Assembly: GCF_001039355.2 (NCBI RefSeq)
Contig: NW_019774737.1
Span: 100,683-164,682, forward strand
Reading direction: 5' to 3'
Source of the DNA: Lingula anatina
Lineage: Eukaryota > Brachiopoda > Lingulata > Lingulida > Lingulidae
Length of the DNA: 64,000 bases
A program made the position numbers and the translations under genes. The notes below the pieces were generated by a model, which did no database searches, was not told where the DNA came from, and saw only the letters and a list, made by a program, of their open reading frames with translations. The first letter of the stretch is position 1. Every line of letters begins with the position of its first letter. Shown here one piece after another: positions 12,201 through 32,092 of this stretch.

Positions 12201-15200
12201 TTGATCAACGTAAGAGGGATTGATGGACCGTAATTTAGTCATTTGGTACAGAACTGTCGCTGACAGCAGAATACTGATTGAGATATTGTCATAGATACAT
12301 TACAGTAAAATTTCAATAGAACCCCGAATGTCCCCCATTTTTCAGGGGCATTGATGCTTTCAATGCGTATTGTGTCGAGAAGCCACAAAACTGGTAAATT
12401 ATCAATAATTACACGACGTCTTTGACAAATGAAAGGGCTTGGGTTTCAAGAGTTGTTGACAGGGACATACTTAATGTGAAATTTTAACGAAATTTTCTGC
12501 CTTGTCGGTTAATGTAACTTGCCATGAAAAGAAAAGCAATTGTTGAGATTTTTTGGAAATTTATTTCGTAACCTTGAAAATCAATTAGATCAAGTCACGT
12601 CGGCTTAATAAAATTAATTTGTCCCCGGTACAATGTTCAACGACTATAAACAATAAGCGCTGGAACATTACTAATTTTAGAAGCCGATGCGACGTAATAA
12701 CGCAGATGATAACGATAACTATCTTTCACCCTCCACCCTCTCTCTCTCTCTCTCTCCTTTCCTCCTTCCTTCCGTCCCCAGCAGAGTCGTATAATGATAA
12801 AAAAATGAATATTCACTATACAAAGACTCGGCAACGCCAGCAGGGTGTCTACAATTCAATCACAGTATCTGTCTGTGCAGGAAATTAGATCGGTGACGGC
12901 CCTGTCTTTGTCAGCCTGGCCGCATATGTTGCACCCCGTGAAAATCCAGATTTGAACATTCATCCGCCCCACGCCGCATTGTGGCTCGCAGCGGGAACGG
13001 GCTTTCTGCGTCAACAATTTCATGATTTTCCAAAGAGCAGCAGGCGTGTTTGCATTATCAGTAACGAATATCTCGTCAGAATTTGATTAATGAGGTAGAT
13101 CTGCGCTAAGTTGACGAAGTTTTACATAAATACCTAGCTTATCCTTTCCAAATCACCTGTTTGATCTGGAAGAAAAATATGGAACTGGTCAAGACTCACT
13201 AGATATGACGATGAGGAAAACATGAGTACATGCTGAGTTAAGATTTACAGATATACCTTATTAATTCTTGTGATTACTAAATATATCTTATTTGTTTTCT
13301 GAGGGCGAAAAACATATTTTGTTAGTCATTTCGTCGCATTTATCTATTTTCTGTTCCATTCATTAATCTATCTGTTTATATATTTATTTGTTTACATATA
13401 TATATCTATCAACTTGATTATTTCCTAATTTCTGAGGATACTTCACTGAACAAAATGAGAGATACGTGCTCGAACAATAAATATTTTGCAAAAAGAAAAA
13501 CGAATAAATCATAAATTATCATTTACCGTTTTGTAAAAGTGTATGAAAACATTATTTTTTAAACATTATATTTAAAAATCTAACACAGCAAAATTATTTT
13601 ACTGTCTATGGGACCTAGCTAAAAACAAGTGTAGATGTTTTTATCTATTTTCAAACGAAATTGTTTTTATGATTATCATACATTACTTTTATAAGCTTCA
13701 GTTGTATTTTCACGTTTTGGACACGTAGTTGCTATGGGTTATCTGGTTGGCTTGTGGTAAAATAAAACAAAGACGGTGTTCGTTGACAGAGATACGAAAA
13801 AATAGATTTAAGATACCGAAGTGTAAAGAAACTACTGCAGTCAGTTAATCGTTCTGTCGAATTTGTCAAAAACTTAATTTTTTATTTTAAAAATATTTCC
13901 CTGCAACAAGAAACAAATAATTTATATTAAATAATGCATGTGGTCTTGGTTGGCTTAGGTTGCGGTTTTATTTATTCTTTACATGAAATGATGTATTAAA
14001 TTCTTAAGACTTAACGCGACGTAAAGAATTTCTACTTAGAAAAGAATTGATCACTTGTATATAAGAACTCACAGAATTTAGCTTCCAGTCGTCGCCACGA
14101 TGAGGCAACGGTAACATTTTCGGGATAGCAACATCGTATTCTATTGATAAGAACCGGAGACACAAAGTCCGCGGCCTTTCAGAATAGCAGCATTGTTATT
14201 ACCCAATGTTACGACTGTATACAGCCCTTTACACCCACTGTCCACTGGAATGTTAACTGCAAAAACAAAAACTCGGGCCGCCCAAAGGTGTTTGTGGAAT
14301 ATTCACGCCTCGATGAATACCCTGAAAACAAGCTTGTTGTGACAGTCCGTGAAAATTCCACACAAAAACAACATTACACAAATTAGGGATTCATTAAGCT
14401 AGGAGCTAGAAGTAAAAGGAAGCAATCAGAGGTAATTCATGAAGCTGGCACTAATTGTCCAAACATGTCACTCTCCCTTATCACGCCCAGCACAGGAAAC
14501 CCCTACGGTCTCGCAACGCTGACCAGTGTTTTTAAGATCGCCACTGTCCAGTTTGTTTGTTGGCAACACCTTCCGGAGCACTGATCAAGCTCCCGCCGGA
14601 ACTGGGGTTTGCGGGTTGTTGCCACATGTCCAGTTATCAACTGAAAGAGTGGGCGGTATTTCAGATAAACTTATTTTCGGGTCAAAATGTTAGGAAAACT
14701 GCAAGACTTGGTCGAAATTTTATTCACAACCATGTTCAAGTGAATTTTTCAATCGGTGACTATTTCTCCAGTGATTATTTTTTTGTAGAATTTTAAGGTT
14801 AGCTAGGTTTAAAATTCCTTATGCTTTGTTTAAAATCAATTTTTAACGGGCTTGATATTCAACATATACTGTAACTTAATTAAATTACGGCCGCTGGCTG
14901 AGAATTTCACTTTACGAGACACAAAATCATTTCCATTCGAAATGTGCCCATAAGGCTTGTCCAACCATACTGACCATCTCAGTGTGCAATTAATAAGAGT
15001 GATGATTAAATGCCCGCCTTAACTCCGCCCTCCATATTTCTCCCACCGCGCCGGGTAAGCACCCTGAAGCGAAAATCAACAACAGCACACGTAATAAAGC
15101 TACACATGTTCTTAAATTATCCTTAATGAAGGGTGCACCGCTACTCACATCATTCTTCTGTTAGACCTGAAAGAAGAGGGTAGGCGGAGGTGGGTGCTGT

Positions 15201-16480
15201 ATGAACAATAGCGGTAATATTTAATGCCATTTAATTTAGAAAAAAAAATAGTATTTTAAAACCTGCGTGAAATCTTAACTTTCTTGAAAAGGGATTAACA
15301 TTCAAGTAGGCTTTAACATTGATTAACCGTTCATGTTTTATGGACTTTCTCCTCAACCGTACATCGATTGAGAAATACAAGACAAATACATTTTATTGGT
15401 GTTTATTTATTGTCAATTCCATTGATAAAAGTTAGCTGACTTACTGAGGAGGGGTGTTTGCCAAATGGACTAATTAACGGGCCAGGTCTTATCTCGGCTG
15501 TTAGTGTAACTTGTGTGTGTATAGGTTGATTACGGGAATGAGTGCACCTGAATACGGAGTAGTGTCCCCCGTGTTGACAGGCGATTAGCACTGGGGGCGA
15601 TAACTGACCACGTCTAAAAGACTCTATCAACACCCTGCGGTACCGGGCGAATGGTCCAACGTTCGTGTGAAGGGGAACAGGTTGCGCACAAACGAGGGGT
15701 ACGGGCACATCTAAATGAACAACCCGCCGACCGACCTATCAAGTTTGTTCCAGATTGGCGGTCTCAAAATAGGTCGTTGCGACAAATGTTTACGTTCGTG
15801 TACAGATAAGTCGACACGTTTGCTTTAGTCATCTTTCCTTCCGCCCCCCCCTTCTCTAGCTTGCTGGATTACACCAGTGGATGTCCCCGACGGGAAGTGT
15901 GAAAATTGCCTCGGGACCTGTCACCCCGGGTCTGGCCCACAGGTGTCCCCCTCTAGCCTCTCCCGGCGCACCTGGGTAGTTGCGGGGACAGGCCTGGTTA
16001 CGTAACGCTCTGTTTGCTCCGCGTGGGGAGGAAGGGCTTCGTGGTGTGTGAAGACATCATATGCTGGCCGCCTTCCGTCATCAACACACTGTCACACAGA
16101 TAGTCTGACCACGCGGACACTGCCACATATCACTCATTGCCAGATTACAGTTAATAGTACTATCATTTTTCCAGCTGGCCACTGTCGGGTGACCAACAAC
16201 GACAAGGAACGTTAACACGTGAGTGACCCTAGTCCAGAACTTCCCAGATATTCCTAGAGATTGAGAGAAGACCACAACCGACGCTGTTCTGGTATCTTAA
16301 GGGTCATCGCCTCCTGAGAAAGTGTTAAAGCAGAAAGTCCGAGGCAACCCGAAGGAATATTTAACCGGATTTTAAGGAGGAAAGAGAACGGCAGCAACGG
16401 CACATTGCGGATCCAGTTAGTGTGAACAGCTGTAGATAAATCTCTTCATCGTGGCGCTGTTACCTTCTTACCACGGTTCC
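8863..16480 (+). other. Otx intron and proximal promoter region
   Basis: This 7.6 kb stretch lies between the distal exons and the proximal first coding exon. It holds GA and CT microsatellites and mostly AT-rich sequence. The last 700 bases (about 15700-16480) are noticeably richer in G+C and CpG, contain several CACCTG/CAGGTG E-boxes around 15915-15972, and probably include the proximal Otx promoter and 5' UTR. A paired GATTA...TAATCC arrangement at 11032-11050 resembles K50-homeodomain sites. No coding exon was recognised. Confidence 0.45.
9228..9274. repeat. (GT)n followed by (GA)n microsatellite
   Basis: A short TG run (about 9228-9241) is followed at once by about 16 GA units to 9274. 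It accounts for the low-complexity Ser/Leu-rich open frame on the - strand here. Confidence 0.95.
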
Positions 16481-24242
<7,762 letters not shown>

Positions 24243-26415
24243 AGTAAATCATGTACTGTCTTCAGCAGGTACTTTAGTAAGGGTAAAAAACAGCTTAGGT
24301 TTTGTTAAATTGGGATGTTTTAAAACATTTGTGGAAGCCAGTACGTGCAAGGAATAATCTGATCTGAAATTTTGCTAGGCATATTTAGAAAGCGTCTTGA
24401 TGAAAAGGGCGGCGTGCTGAATCACGCCAACCCGAAGCTGTCGGAAAGTGGGACAATGTCTGCAATACAAGCGTAATACTCTATCTCTCTGAACATTCCA
24501 AATATCCGAATTTCACTCTTATAGATGGAAGTAGAAGTTTTTAGATATTTATCTTAGTTTTACCATCTTAATTTTTTATGCTCAAATCCACAATCAAGAA
24601 GAAAGTGTCAAAATTGTGAAATTGTGAGACAATCAGTTGTATATAATATTGTGTACATTGGAGGTGTGATGTTGTTATAATATTGTGTAGTGTTTTAGCT
24701 TTACATGGTGTTTTAACTGTTTTTTATTTATGATGGGAGCAAAAAGAAATGGAGGAATCATCGCTTCTAGTCGAAACTTCTTGAGAGCATGTTATTGATG
24801 TAATAGCCAATATATTACAACATGTTAAAAGGGGTTAAGTAAAAGCTGTACTTAACGTTGTTCTTGAAACACATTAGCTCTGATTAAGCGTCAGTTTTCC
24901 TTTAAGAAATTGAGTATGGGGGTTGGGGGATTATGGAAAATAGTCCTGCGTGAGCTATACTATTAATCAATCTTCATGGTGCGTACAAATTAGAGGCTAG
25001 TCGAATACCCACTGGAAAATCAAAGGCACGAGACTACAATGCAATGAATCGTCTAATCTTGTTTAAATCACATGATAATTTCCCTTCTACACCAGCTGCC
25101 GTTTAAGAAGAAAATTTTAGGTATTAATTTCAAAGCATATGGTTAAGGTACTCACAAAACGCTGTAATACAGCGCTACAGGGTCGGTAGTAATTCTGGAT
25201 TAAATACGGGATCCACGCATTTGGTCCGCTATATAAAAGAAGATAAAAATGGAATGAACTGAACATTGATCAGTTTTGAGACAGGGTAATTCGATTTAGG
25301 GGAAATATCATAGCTTAGTGTATGTTAAGGCAATTTCATGTATATTATCAAATACATTTCATACTGCATTCGGTATTTGTCACTACGTTAGTCCAAAATG
25401 CAGGTCAGTTTATTATTCTAGAATAAATCCTGTTCAATAGTATTGAAGTAGATATTAGTCGTTGTAGACGTTAGCATTGTATAAATAAGCTTCCAAATCG
25501 TTATTTTAGTAAAAAATACTTTGTTATATTGATTTCCTTGTTGTTGTTGTTCATTTGATAATTCTTCGAAAATTTATTTTCTACGAAGAAACGGCGTTTT
25601 TCACATAAGGAAAAAACTGCCACAAGCGTCAAGCCTAATACTGAGATTGATAAAAACTCTTCAAAATTGAAAACGATTTCGCAGAAATAGTAAAGAAACG
25701 TAGAACCCAAATGCTGTCCAGTTTCTCATATATATAAGAATTGCATTAAAAACAACTATCCTTTAAAATATTTCAATGCAATTTATTCACATTTCACTGG
25801 TTCTTAACTATTTAAAACTTACAAGAGTGGTGAATGTCTGGAAAATCATAACCACACAATCGAAAAGGAAAACATTTCATCGTAATAGGAGAAATTTTCG
25901 TGATTGATCAACTTTCTGGTGATAAGATTGACCATGTGTGAATAATCTTTTTGTAAAGAATCTTGAAATCTGAGCTATTGCATATAGGTTCAAAACGACA
26001 CGGGATGGAGATGAAGAACTAATAAATTTTTTTTTGATAAATCATATTAAAAGAAGAGAGATTGAGCATTTTTGAAAAAAAAAAAGCGATTAGAATTGGA
26101 AATTTTGTACCAAGAATTCGCAACCTGCAAATGATTAATTTGCATCATTCCAAAAGCCTAAATAAGCAAAATAAAAGCGTTTATTTCCTGACAACAACTT
26201 TTACCTCTCCCATTAAAACATTTCTGTCGCTTAACTAGCAGGTGTTGTCGTATAAAAAATGTGACATGCGCGCACTCCCACCACACTATATAAATAATAA
26301 ATAAATAAACACATAATAGATAAATAAATAAATAATGATAAGCAAGAAGGAACATTTTTTCCACTAACTTTCCTGTACAAGTGCTAAATATATTACGTAG
26401 ATCTTTTCTTCCCTT
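24243..26415. other. Otx 3' UTR and downstream AT-rich sequence
   Basis: No open frame of note occurs here. AATAAA at 25422-25427 is a possible Otx polyadenylation signal, which would imply a 3' UTR of about 1.2 kb. Other shorter-range signals are not obvious. Confidence 0.4.
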
Positions 26416-26967
26416 NNNNNNNNNNNNNNNNNNNNNNNNNNNNNNNNNNNNNNNNNNNNNNNNNNNNNNNNNNNNNNNNNNNNNNNNNNNNNNNNNNNNN
26501 NNNNNNNNNNNNNNNNNNNNNNNNNNNNNNNNNNNNNNNNNNNNNNNNNNNNNNNNNNNNNNNNNNNNNNNNNNNNNNNNNNNNNNNNNNNNNNNNNNNN
26601 NNNNNNNNNNNNNNNNNNNNNNNNNNNNNNNNNNNNNNNNNNNNNNNNNNNNNNNNNNNNNNNNNNNNNNNNNNNNNNNNNNNNNNNNNNNNNNNNNNNN
26701 NNNNNNNNNNNNNNNNNNNNNNNNNNNNNNNNNNNNNNNNNNNNNNNNNNNNNNNNNNNNNNNNNNNNNNNNNNNNNNNNNNNNNNNNNNNNNNNNNNNN
26801 NNNNNNNNNNNNNNNNNNNNNNNNNNNNNNNNNNNNNNNNNNNNNNNNNNNNNNNNNNNNNNNNNNNNNNNNNNNNNNNNNNNNNNNNNNNNNNNNNNNN
26901 NNNNNNNNNNNNNNNNNNNNNNNNNNNNNNNNNNNNNNNNNNNNNNNNNNNNNNNNNNNNNNNNNNN
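26416..26967. other. Assembly gap (552 N)
   Basis: The sequence is unresolved. The right edge runs straight into a (TA)n tract, which probably caused the break. Any feature in the gap is unknown. Confidence 0.99.

Positions 26968-27041
<74 letters not shown>
26968..27041. repeat. (TA)n microsatellite
   Basis: A 74-base TA tract directly abuts the N gap. Its true length is unknown because the assembly stops there. Confidence 0.98.
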
Positions 27042-27042
<1 letters not shown>

Positions 27043-27080
27043 CGCCCAAGCTGCCGCCATAAGCGTCCTCTTCAGGGATT

Positions 27081-27083
<3 letters not shown>

Positions 27084-27121
<38 letters not shown>

Positions 27122-27146
27122 ATACATACATGAATAAATAAATAAA
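27084..27146. repeat. (TAAA)n microsatellite
   Basis: About fifteen TAAA-type units with a few substitutions (ATACATACATGAAT) near the end. Confidence 0.95.
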
Positions 27147-28319
27147 CTCTTTGGATACATGACGTAAAGAGCGTGTGTGTTTAAAGTGCGTGCTAATTAA
27201 ACGCCCTTAAGATTACTCAATAGTGAATGAAATTCGGTAGGAAACCCATTGCCATTATCGTGTGTCTTCTAGTGTCGTGCACGTCCTTTTTAAAAAAAGT
27301 GACTGTTGTGTCAATGATAAAATGAACAGAAATGGTACAGTGCTGTACAATTGGTATGGATGTTTACCTGTTCTTTATGGTGTCTTGTAATAATCCTCGA
27401 GTTCTTGACATTTTTCTCACGCATACATTTGCATTCGGATTGCAAATGTTTATCATATGTTTATTATATCATGTTTATCATATGTACAATATTCTTAGAG
27501 TCACAGGTATATTAATTCAGTTTAAACATTTAGTTAAAGTGTTTAGCCACCTGGAGTGATCAAAGTGCTGTTCACAATGGATACGCTGAGGAATATGATG
27601 AATATTATAAATTGATAAATGTTTAAACTTAGCATTCGTGCATTTATTTGTGAATTATTTGGTAAATTACGAAGAAAATTTGTTGATTAGGTGGGACACA
27701 AACGACATCAACATTTTTCATACTGTTCAAAATTTTATTCCACAGACTTAACTATCTCTCAATATAGGCTACAAATACAAACCATGTGAACTTTTAAACA
27801 GAGAAATGGGTCTATAAACTGAAAGTACAATATCTTGCCGTCAAATAAAAATAGTTTTGGTTCCTTGTCTAAATATGATGAATATGAAGAACCAATATAA
27901 TCTATAATAATATTGACTTTTGCTATTTCATTATTGTAAAAAAAATATTTTCAAGATTTAAATCAGATTTAAAAGAACAATGTAACTGAATATTTGTTTC
28001 TTTGTTTTTAACTTTGAAAAAATCCCTATGGTTGTGCTGGTTGTCCCTCTGGAGGATGCAACTACAACAATCACTTGCTTCAATATGTAGGAATTTCGTT
28101 TCAATTGCTACAGGTGAGAAAGCACAAAATGCGGCTCACCTGGCAACCTTTTTATAACGTCTTTTTAATTATATTTTATATGACTACAACGCAGATCTAT
28201 TGTATAATTATTACCATATCATATTATATGATCTATTCTCGGAAATGAATTTCAACCCATGTGCATTTCTAGCGTCATGTGGTTTACATGCAATTTTGAT
28301 TGTACACTTCGATTCATTT

Positions 28320-29158
28320 TCAGTGAAATGATAAATGCAGATGATACCCAGTTGTACACATCTTGTAACATCCATGATCCAGCATTGTCTGTGAACACCA
28401 TTGTTGACTGCATATCAGTTCTTAGAGGTTGGCTCATTTCAAACAAATTGAAGATAAATGATGGAAAAACAGACTTTTTAGTCATTACTCAACCCCACGA
28501 CAAGGGCTTTGCTCACAACCTGCAACTTAAAATTGGAGCTAGTATGGCATTATCCTCCCCCCCCCCCATGTAAAAAATTTAGGAGTATACTTTGATGCTA
28601 CACTTTCAATGGACAAGCAGATTTCCAACATCACAAGGTCTTGTTTATTCAACATTCGGAATATTGGCACCATGAGGAAATATCTGAATCAATCTTCTGC
28701 TGCTACTGTTATACACTCATTGGTAACTTCCAGGTTGGCAATTCTGTATTATATGGATGTCCAGATGATAAGATCATAGGATTACAACGCATCCAGAATA
28801 TCTCTGCACGGCTTTTAATGCTACAGCCTAGGAATTGCCATATCACTCCAATTTTAAAGCAGTTGAACTGGTTACCAGTTAGGGCCAGAATTTTATTTAA
28901 GGTTTTAGTTTTTACACATGCTGCTTTTTATAACCTAGCCCTCAAAGATCCCTGAGGTCTGGTGACAAACTTTTACTGAAAGTTCCCAAATCAAAGTTAA
29001 AAACATATGGTGACATAGCATTTTGTATAGCTGCACCGGTAGAATGGAATAAGTTACCAATTTTTATTAGACGAAAAGAACCACAAGAATCTTTTAAAAA
29101 GGAATTGAAAAGTCACATTTTTAAGACATTTTATTCATTAATTTTAAATTTCACATAA
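28320..29158 (+). mobile_element. Decayed non-LTR retrotransposon (CR1/L2-type) 3' end
   Basis: This is the C-terminal part of a LINE reverse transcriptase ORF, broken by frameshifts. The first frame includes the catalytic-box variant NADDTQLY (functional relatives have YADDTQLY) and ISNKLKINDGKTDFLV. A change of frame at the poly-C run (28555-28567) leads to VKNLGVYFDATLSM...TSRLAILY. Another shift near 28737 leads to GLQRIQNISARLL and HITPILKQLNWLPV, and a third past 28952 to KTYGDIAFCIAAPVEWNKLP, ending at TAA 29156-29158. These strings are typical of CR1/L2/Rex-like elements. The 5' part, including the endonuclease, is missing, so the copy is 5'-truncated and inactive. Confidence 0.88.
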
Positions 29159-29683
29159 AAGAAACCTTGGATTTTTTACTTTTAATTACTGTTTAATTAC
29201 TGTTTAATATATATCTTAACCATTTTATCTATAAACTTCTTTGTATTTTATGTTGTACAGTCTATTGAACATGTTATGGATTTTAGACTCGAAATAAATA
29301 TAATAATATTATTATTATATAAATAAAAAAGCCCTAATTTTGGGCCAAAAATTTTTACATATGTCTTCTACTGTTTTTTAATGTCTGAATATTTGTCAGC
29401 TTTGCTGTCTACCGTATTCTTATTTTCTCTTGAAAATTTTCACCCGCAAACTAACAAAAAGTGCCAATGTATCCTCCATTATGTAGACTGCAAGATAAAA
29501 TTATATGTACTCAAATAAAATATATTTTATGAAGTTTTGTGGGTGAGTCAGATTTTCATTATGAAATTTTTTACTGGGGAGTCAGATTTTCACGTTACAT
29601 CGCACCACCTCTCACAGAGAGTTAGGAAATACATCTTTTCAATATGTTTATCACAATACATGTATGTTACCTAAGGCGTGCTT

Positions 29684-29685
<2 letters not shown>

Positions 29686-29732
<47 letters not shown>
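29686..29732. repeat. (TAA)n microsatellite
   Basis: About fifteen TAA units, directly before the TGTCACG end of the LTR-like stretch. Confidence 0.96.
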
Positions 29733-29734
<2 letters not shown>

Positions 29735-30611
29735 TCACGTTTTTTCTTAAAGTTCTATTGTTTTCCAAGATATCGTGACACGGAGGTAATAACAGCAGGT
29801 AAAGAACAACAAAGTCCTGGTTTTTCTTCAATCCAGTAAGAAAGGGAAGTTTGGCGTAGTCAAACGTTTATTTATGGCGACGGTCTGATTCTTCACAAGT
29901 TGTTAACATTTTTGCTCTAGCCTCGGATTCAATGCTGCATCTATCGCGATCAGACTCCCTGTCCAATCACGGACGTTTATTATGGCATAACTTGCCAAAA
30001 ATTTGCATAAGCCTCGGATTCAACGCTGCATCTTTTGATCAGACACCCTGTCCAATCACGGACGGGGGTTTCACTTAGGTTCGCGCCTCAGCGTTTAACC
30101 AAATGAGCGTTACTATTCCTTCCCACTCTGCTTTATACAAGTTTCTATAGTGTATGCAATTGTAAGAATAATTTTACGTTCGCCATCTTCAATTTTGATT
30201 GGTGGCGGGAATCAAAACATCACACTTGTGTCTGTTACATTACTAACGCGGTCATATCCTAATTATTACTTCAACTCAGATCAAGGAGACATAAAGGCTT
30301 TATTGAATTTTAGATGAGAGGTACTAACAAAGCACACCTTCGGAATGAAGTTACTCTCTCCACTCGGAACTACTCGGATGTCTCCGCACTCGACAATAAG
30401 TATGGAGCTCTCGGAATGAGCCGAGGATTGCCGATTGTACTCTCTCAGTAGATTGATGCTGCTCAGATGATACAGGCACCTCAGACGGAACAATAGTGGA
30501 ACGGTAGCGCAATGTAATGAATAATGACCAACTGTTACTCTAAGAGCGGGCTTCGCTTTTTATCTGTTTTAACCACCAAATGATGATCAAGTGTTCATTG
30601 CGCACGTCACA
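29733..30611 (-). mobile_element. Possible solo LTR or LTR-like fragment
   Basis: Read on the - strand, the stretch could begin TGTGACG (30611) and end CGTGACA (29733), i.e. TG...CA ends. It has a TATA-like GATAAAAAGC near 30555 and AATAAAGCC near 30300, about 250 bases downstream, as in an LTR promoter plus polyadenylation signal. No target-site duplication or internal retroviral-type coding is visible, so the boundaries are guesses. It contains a 55-bp direct repeat (29920-29975 and 30011-30064). Confidence 0.3.
29920..30064. repeat. Imperfect direct repeat of 55 bp
   Basis: GCCTCGGATTCAA(T/C)GCTGCATC and the following CCTGTCCAATCACGGACG occur twice, at 29920-29975 and 30011-30064, separated by 35 bases. 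The copies differ by a few substitutions and a small indel. Confidence 0.85.
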
Positions 30612-31270
30612 TTTTTTACGTATACCACGCTCAAAGATTTCCTAAAAACGGAGACAAACTGTATATTCTGAGCAGATCATTTCTATTTATTCTCCGATTT
30701 CCATTTTGTTTAGCATCAATTCCTCTTCCTGTATTCTTAATTAAGCGCCCATTAGGCAACAAGCGCTACATGCTATTCCAATTGAATTTCTTTGGTATTC
30801 TACAATGGTTACTAATTACAGTCCACAGGTACACTAGTCTGTGTCTACTTTGAACTATTTTCGTATCACCTGAATTACTATGTTTGAAGATATCTCACTC
30901 ATGCTTAGAGTTTATGTTACTTTTTAAAACAATTAATTTTAAAATCCTTTAAATCATCATGCATAAATAAAATCATTATAACACCAATAAGAAATAAAAT
31001 TAAAACAGTACACCATGCGAACAAATGCAAAATTACTATAAAACAAAAAATCAATAAAGTGCAAAATAAATCATTAAAGCCATTGAAATAGCTACATGCA
31101 AAAAAGCATTTGTTAATATAATCTTATGTTGTCCACATAATTGGGATCATAAGGTAATGTTTAACCCACCAGGGTCACATATTGATTTTTCACAGATGTC
31201 TCATGACACTATTCTCTGCTGTATAGATAAGTGTTCATGATTTATCTGCTGCCCTGGTAGAGGCTACAAG

Positions 31271-31597
31271 TTAAAGGGATACCAATTGTTCATATGAGAT
31301 TCGATATTCCACAATAAATACATTCTAAACAACATAAAACATGGACCTTAATAGATGGTTACCCTCCGTCATAATCTCTTTTGGTAATAATCTCTTAAGA
31401 GAGTAAAAATATTTACACAGACTAATCTCTTAAGAGATTATTCCAAAAAAAAAAAAAAAAAAAAAAAAAACAATTCAATAACTTTGAACATCAGAACGAA
31501 TTTATTAACCATTGGAAAGTATGGGAAAATTGTCGTTTACCTCAGGAAAATCTGATTATGGAACCTTCTTCCCAAAATAAAGTTGTTATCCCTTTAA
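31271..31597. mobile_element. TTAA-flanked MITE, copy 1
   Basis: TTAA at 31271-31274 and 31594-31597 flank inverted ends beginning AGGGATA and finishing TATCCCT. The interior includes the palindrome AATCTCTTAAGAGATT, a poly-A run (about 31445-31471) and strings such as ATTAACCATTGG(A/T)AAGTATGGG that recur in the copy at 37443. TTAA target sites are characteristic of piggyBac-type elements. No transposase is encoded, so it would be non-autonomous. Confidence 0.75.
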
Positions 31598-32092
31598 CCA
31601 CAAACCTTCTTATCAAATCATTCACAAGCGACGACAGGTCCAGATAAGATAAGAGTCAAGTGACTTGGACATTTCATGCCAGCACTGAATCGAGAATCAT
31701 TTATCGAGTGAAGGAAAATTTTTCAAAAATTTAATTTAATTTTAGGATCAAACCAACACCTAAAACTTTCAGCTTCAGAGACCAACCCAGTAAGTGTGAG
31801 CATATTAATATACAGCAGGCAAGTAAAGCGAAAGTTCGAAAGAAAATGATCTACTCTGAATCAAAATTTGATCTAGATTCTATGCGATTTCTTAAGGAGT
31901 TATGCATCTAGGTATGTAGCATATTAAGTCAATCCAGAGAGTAAAAAGATCTAAATTATCAGAAAAGGCCTCCAACATAGGTAAAATGATTTGGAATACG
32001 ATGAAAGGGGGCACAAATGATTACTCATCAGCTAATATGGATTTCCATATACTGCTAATAAACAGTATACAAGAACGAACAGTCTATATCAA

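Noticed and set aside
26158-27160. Long open frames of 234-300 residues on both strands
   Set aside because: They consist mostly of N-derived unknown residues plus alternating Ile-Tyr from the TA repeat. There is no real coding evidence.
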